DNA from: Rubrivivax sp.
GTDB taxonomy: Bacteria; Pseudomonadota; Gammaproteobacteria; Burkholderiales; Burkholderiaceae
Length of the DNA stretch: 6,879 nucleotides
NCBI GenBank assembly: GCA_004211235.1
Contig: SEEY01000207.1
Coordinates: 1-6,879, forward strand
Reading direction: 5' to 3'
Part shown: positions 5,806-6,879 of the stretch, in pieces
Layout of the letters: the number at the start of each line of letters is the position of its first letter
Numbering within the stretch: position 1 is the stretch's first letter
Notes under the pieces: model-generated
What the model was told of the DNA's origin: nothing
The model's database searches: none
The model's input: only the letters and a program-made list of their open reading frames with translations
Program-made: the position numbers and the translations under genes

Positions 5806-6879
5806 ATGGATGCCTTGAAGAACCTTCGCGTTGGAACCCGGCTCGGACTGGCCTTTGCGCTCCTGCTCGGGCTGCTCCTGCTGATGGCCGGCATCGGCGC
5901 GATGCAGGCGAAGGCCATCAACTACTACGCCGAGTACTACCCCGACAACATCCTGCCTTCGCTGCGCGTCATCCACCAGATTGACGGTGCTGTCTCCGAC
6001 GCTCGGCGGCTGGAGCAGCAACACATCCTCACCGACGACGACAAGGAGAAGAAGGCGCTGTCGGCCCGCATCGCCAAGGCGCGCAGCGATCTGCAGCAGC
6101 GGCTCAGGGACTACGAGCCACTGGTCGCCGATGACCAGGATCGTGCCTTCCTGAACAAGGTCAGGGACGGCTTGAACGGCTATTTGGCAGCGCAGGACCA
6201 GGTGCTCAAGGCTTCGGATGACGGCGCCGCCGACCCGACCCGGCAGACCGCCGCGCGCGACCTGACCTTCGGCCCGGCGCGGGCGGCCTTCACCCCGGTT
6301 CGCGAGGCCATCGGTGCATGGTGGGGCTACAACGAGAAGCTCGCCGCCACATCGACCGAATCGGCAAGGGCCGCCTATACCCACGTGCTGTGGATCTTTG
6401 CGGCAGTGTCGGTTGTGGCCTTGCTCATCGGAGCGCTCGCGGCCGTCCTCATCACGCGCTCCATCACCGGCCCGGTGCAGCTGGCCTCGGACGCCGTCAG
6501 GGCCGTGGCGGGCGGGGACCTGACGCAACGCCTGGAAGGCGGTGGGCGCGACGAGCTGGGCCAGCTGCTGTCCATGCTCGACGACATGACGCAGAACCTC
6601 GCCCGGATGGTCTCGGGCGTGCGCAATGGCTGCGACCAGCTCAATGTCGCGGCTGCGGAGATCGCCCAGGGTAATGCCGACCTGTCTTCGCGCACCGAGA
6701 GCCAGGCGTCAAGCCTGGAGGAGACTGCCGCTTCCGTGGAGCAGATGGCCGCGCAGATCAAGGCCAATGCCGACAACGCCCGCCAGGCCGACCAGCTTGC
6801 CAACCATGCTTCCGAAGTCGCCAGGGCCGGCGGCGCGGGCGACTTCGGAAGCATGGTTGGCAAGCTGGTCGGCCTGGCG
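5806..6879 (+). CDS. Methyl-accepting chemotaxis protein, N-terminal part; 3' end lost and replaced by a foldback
   Basis: A transmembrane chemoreceptor that senses a ligand in the periplasm and controls the kinase CheA through CheW. Transmembrane helix 1 is at about 13-32. A mostly helical periplasmic domain of about 160 residues (33-193) resembles the four-helix-bundle MCP sensor type; its ligand cannot be told. Transmembrane helix 2 is at about 194-216. A HAMP linker follows from about 217 to 268, with ITGPV and the DEL segment. The start of the cytoplasmic coiled coil contains the Tar/Tsr-like methylation region SLEETAASVEQM at 303-314 and NADNARQAD. Typical family members run to about 510-560 residues; here only 344 codons look native. 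The conserved hairpin tip that binds CheW/CheA is absent. Codons from about 345 to 358 are the reverse complement of upstream sequence and are probably not real protein. No stop codon is reached. Confidence 0.92.
   Translation, partial: MDALKNLRVGTRLGLAFALLLGLLLLMAGIGAMQAKAINYYAEYYPDNILPSLRVIHQIDGAVSDARRLEQQHILTDDDKEKKALSARIAKARSDLQQRLRDYEPLVADDQDRAFLNKVRDGLNGYLAAQDQVLKASDDGAADPTRQTAARDLTFGPARAAFTPVREAIGAWWGYNEKLAATSTESARAAYTHVLWIFAAVSVVALLIGALAAVLITRSITGPVQLASDAVRAVAGGDLTQRLEGGGRDELGQLLSMLDDMTQNLARMVSGVRNGCDQLNVAAAEIAQGNADLSSRTESQASSLEETAASVEQMAAQIKANADNARQADQLANHASEVARAGGAGDFGSMVGKLVGLA
6781..6879. repeat. Perfect 42-bp inverted repeat (foldback) at the window end
   Basis: Bases 6781-6822 are the exact reverse complement of 6838-6879, with a 15-base GC-rich loop (6823-6837). 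The left arm encodes normal chemoreceptor sequence (Arg326 onward). The right arm is read antisense to it and departs from the family. The repeat ends exactly at the final base. This is the usual look of a chimeric read or contig-end artefact, although a real inversion junction cannot be excluded from the sequence alone. Confidence 0.97.

Noticed and set aside
5650..6528. A 292-codon minus-strand frame opposite the MCP gene
   Set aside because: The plus strand encodes clear transmembrane, HAMP and methylation segments with a ribosome binding site. The antisense product has no recognisable features.
6838..6879. The last 14 codons of the MCP frame as a genuine variant C-terminus
   Set aside because: They are the exact reverse complement of bases 6781-6822, so they most probably come from a foldback artefact and not from an evolved sequence.

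Overview
The window is high-GC chromosomal DNA, and its gene order and protein sequences suggest a betaproteobacterium of the order Burkholderiales (Rubrivivax/Leptothrix/Roseateles-like). This placement comes from recalled synteny (TPR protein, lolB, ispE, tRNA-Gln, prs) and protein character, not from a search. Almost all of it is core housekeeping sequence. I found no mobile element, CRISPR array, phage gene or defence system.

Left block, minus strand (3790 down to 1): one tightly packed operon-like run. In transcription order it holds a secreted tetratricopeptide-repeat protein, lolB (outer-membrane lipoprotein receptor), ispE (isoprenoid MEP pathway kinase), tRNA-Gln(UUG), and the first 151 codons of prs (PRPP synthase), which is cut by the window start. 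The TPR/lolB and lolB/ispE junctions are 4-base stop/start overlaps, so translation is probably coupled. The tRNA lies between ispE and prs with only 41 and 67 bases on either side, so the primary transcript probably has to be cut to release it.

Right block, plus strand (3840 to 6879): mutM and mutY form an overlapping pair. They are the two glycosylases of the GO system, which removes 8-oxoguanine or the adenine mispaired with it. A 110-base gap follows, then the 5' part of a transmembrane chemoreceptor (MCP) gene. The two blocks diverge from a 49-base gap (3791-3839) that contains overlapping, opposed -10-like hexamers.

Four points deserve attention. (1) The last 99 bases are a perfect 42-bp foldback with a 15-base loop that ends exactly at the last base and breaks the MCP reading frame away from its family. 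This is most likely an assembly or amplification artefact, so the final 14 codons should not be trusted. (2) The 3' part of ispE has clearly lower GC and different codon use from its 5' part. (3) mutM carries a dense run of rare codons exactly over its conserved Arg-Arg-Gly-Lys active-site segment. (4) mutM has no visible Shine-Dalgarno sequence and may be read from a nearly leaderless transcript. I did not find a convincing undescribed system.
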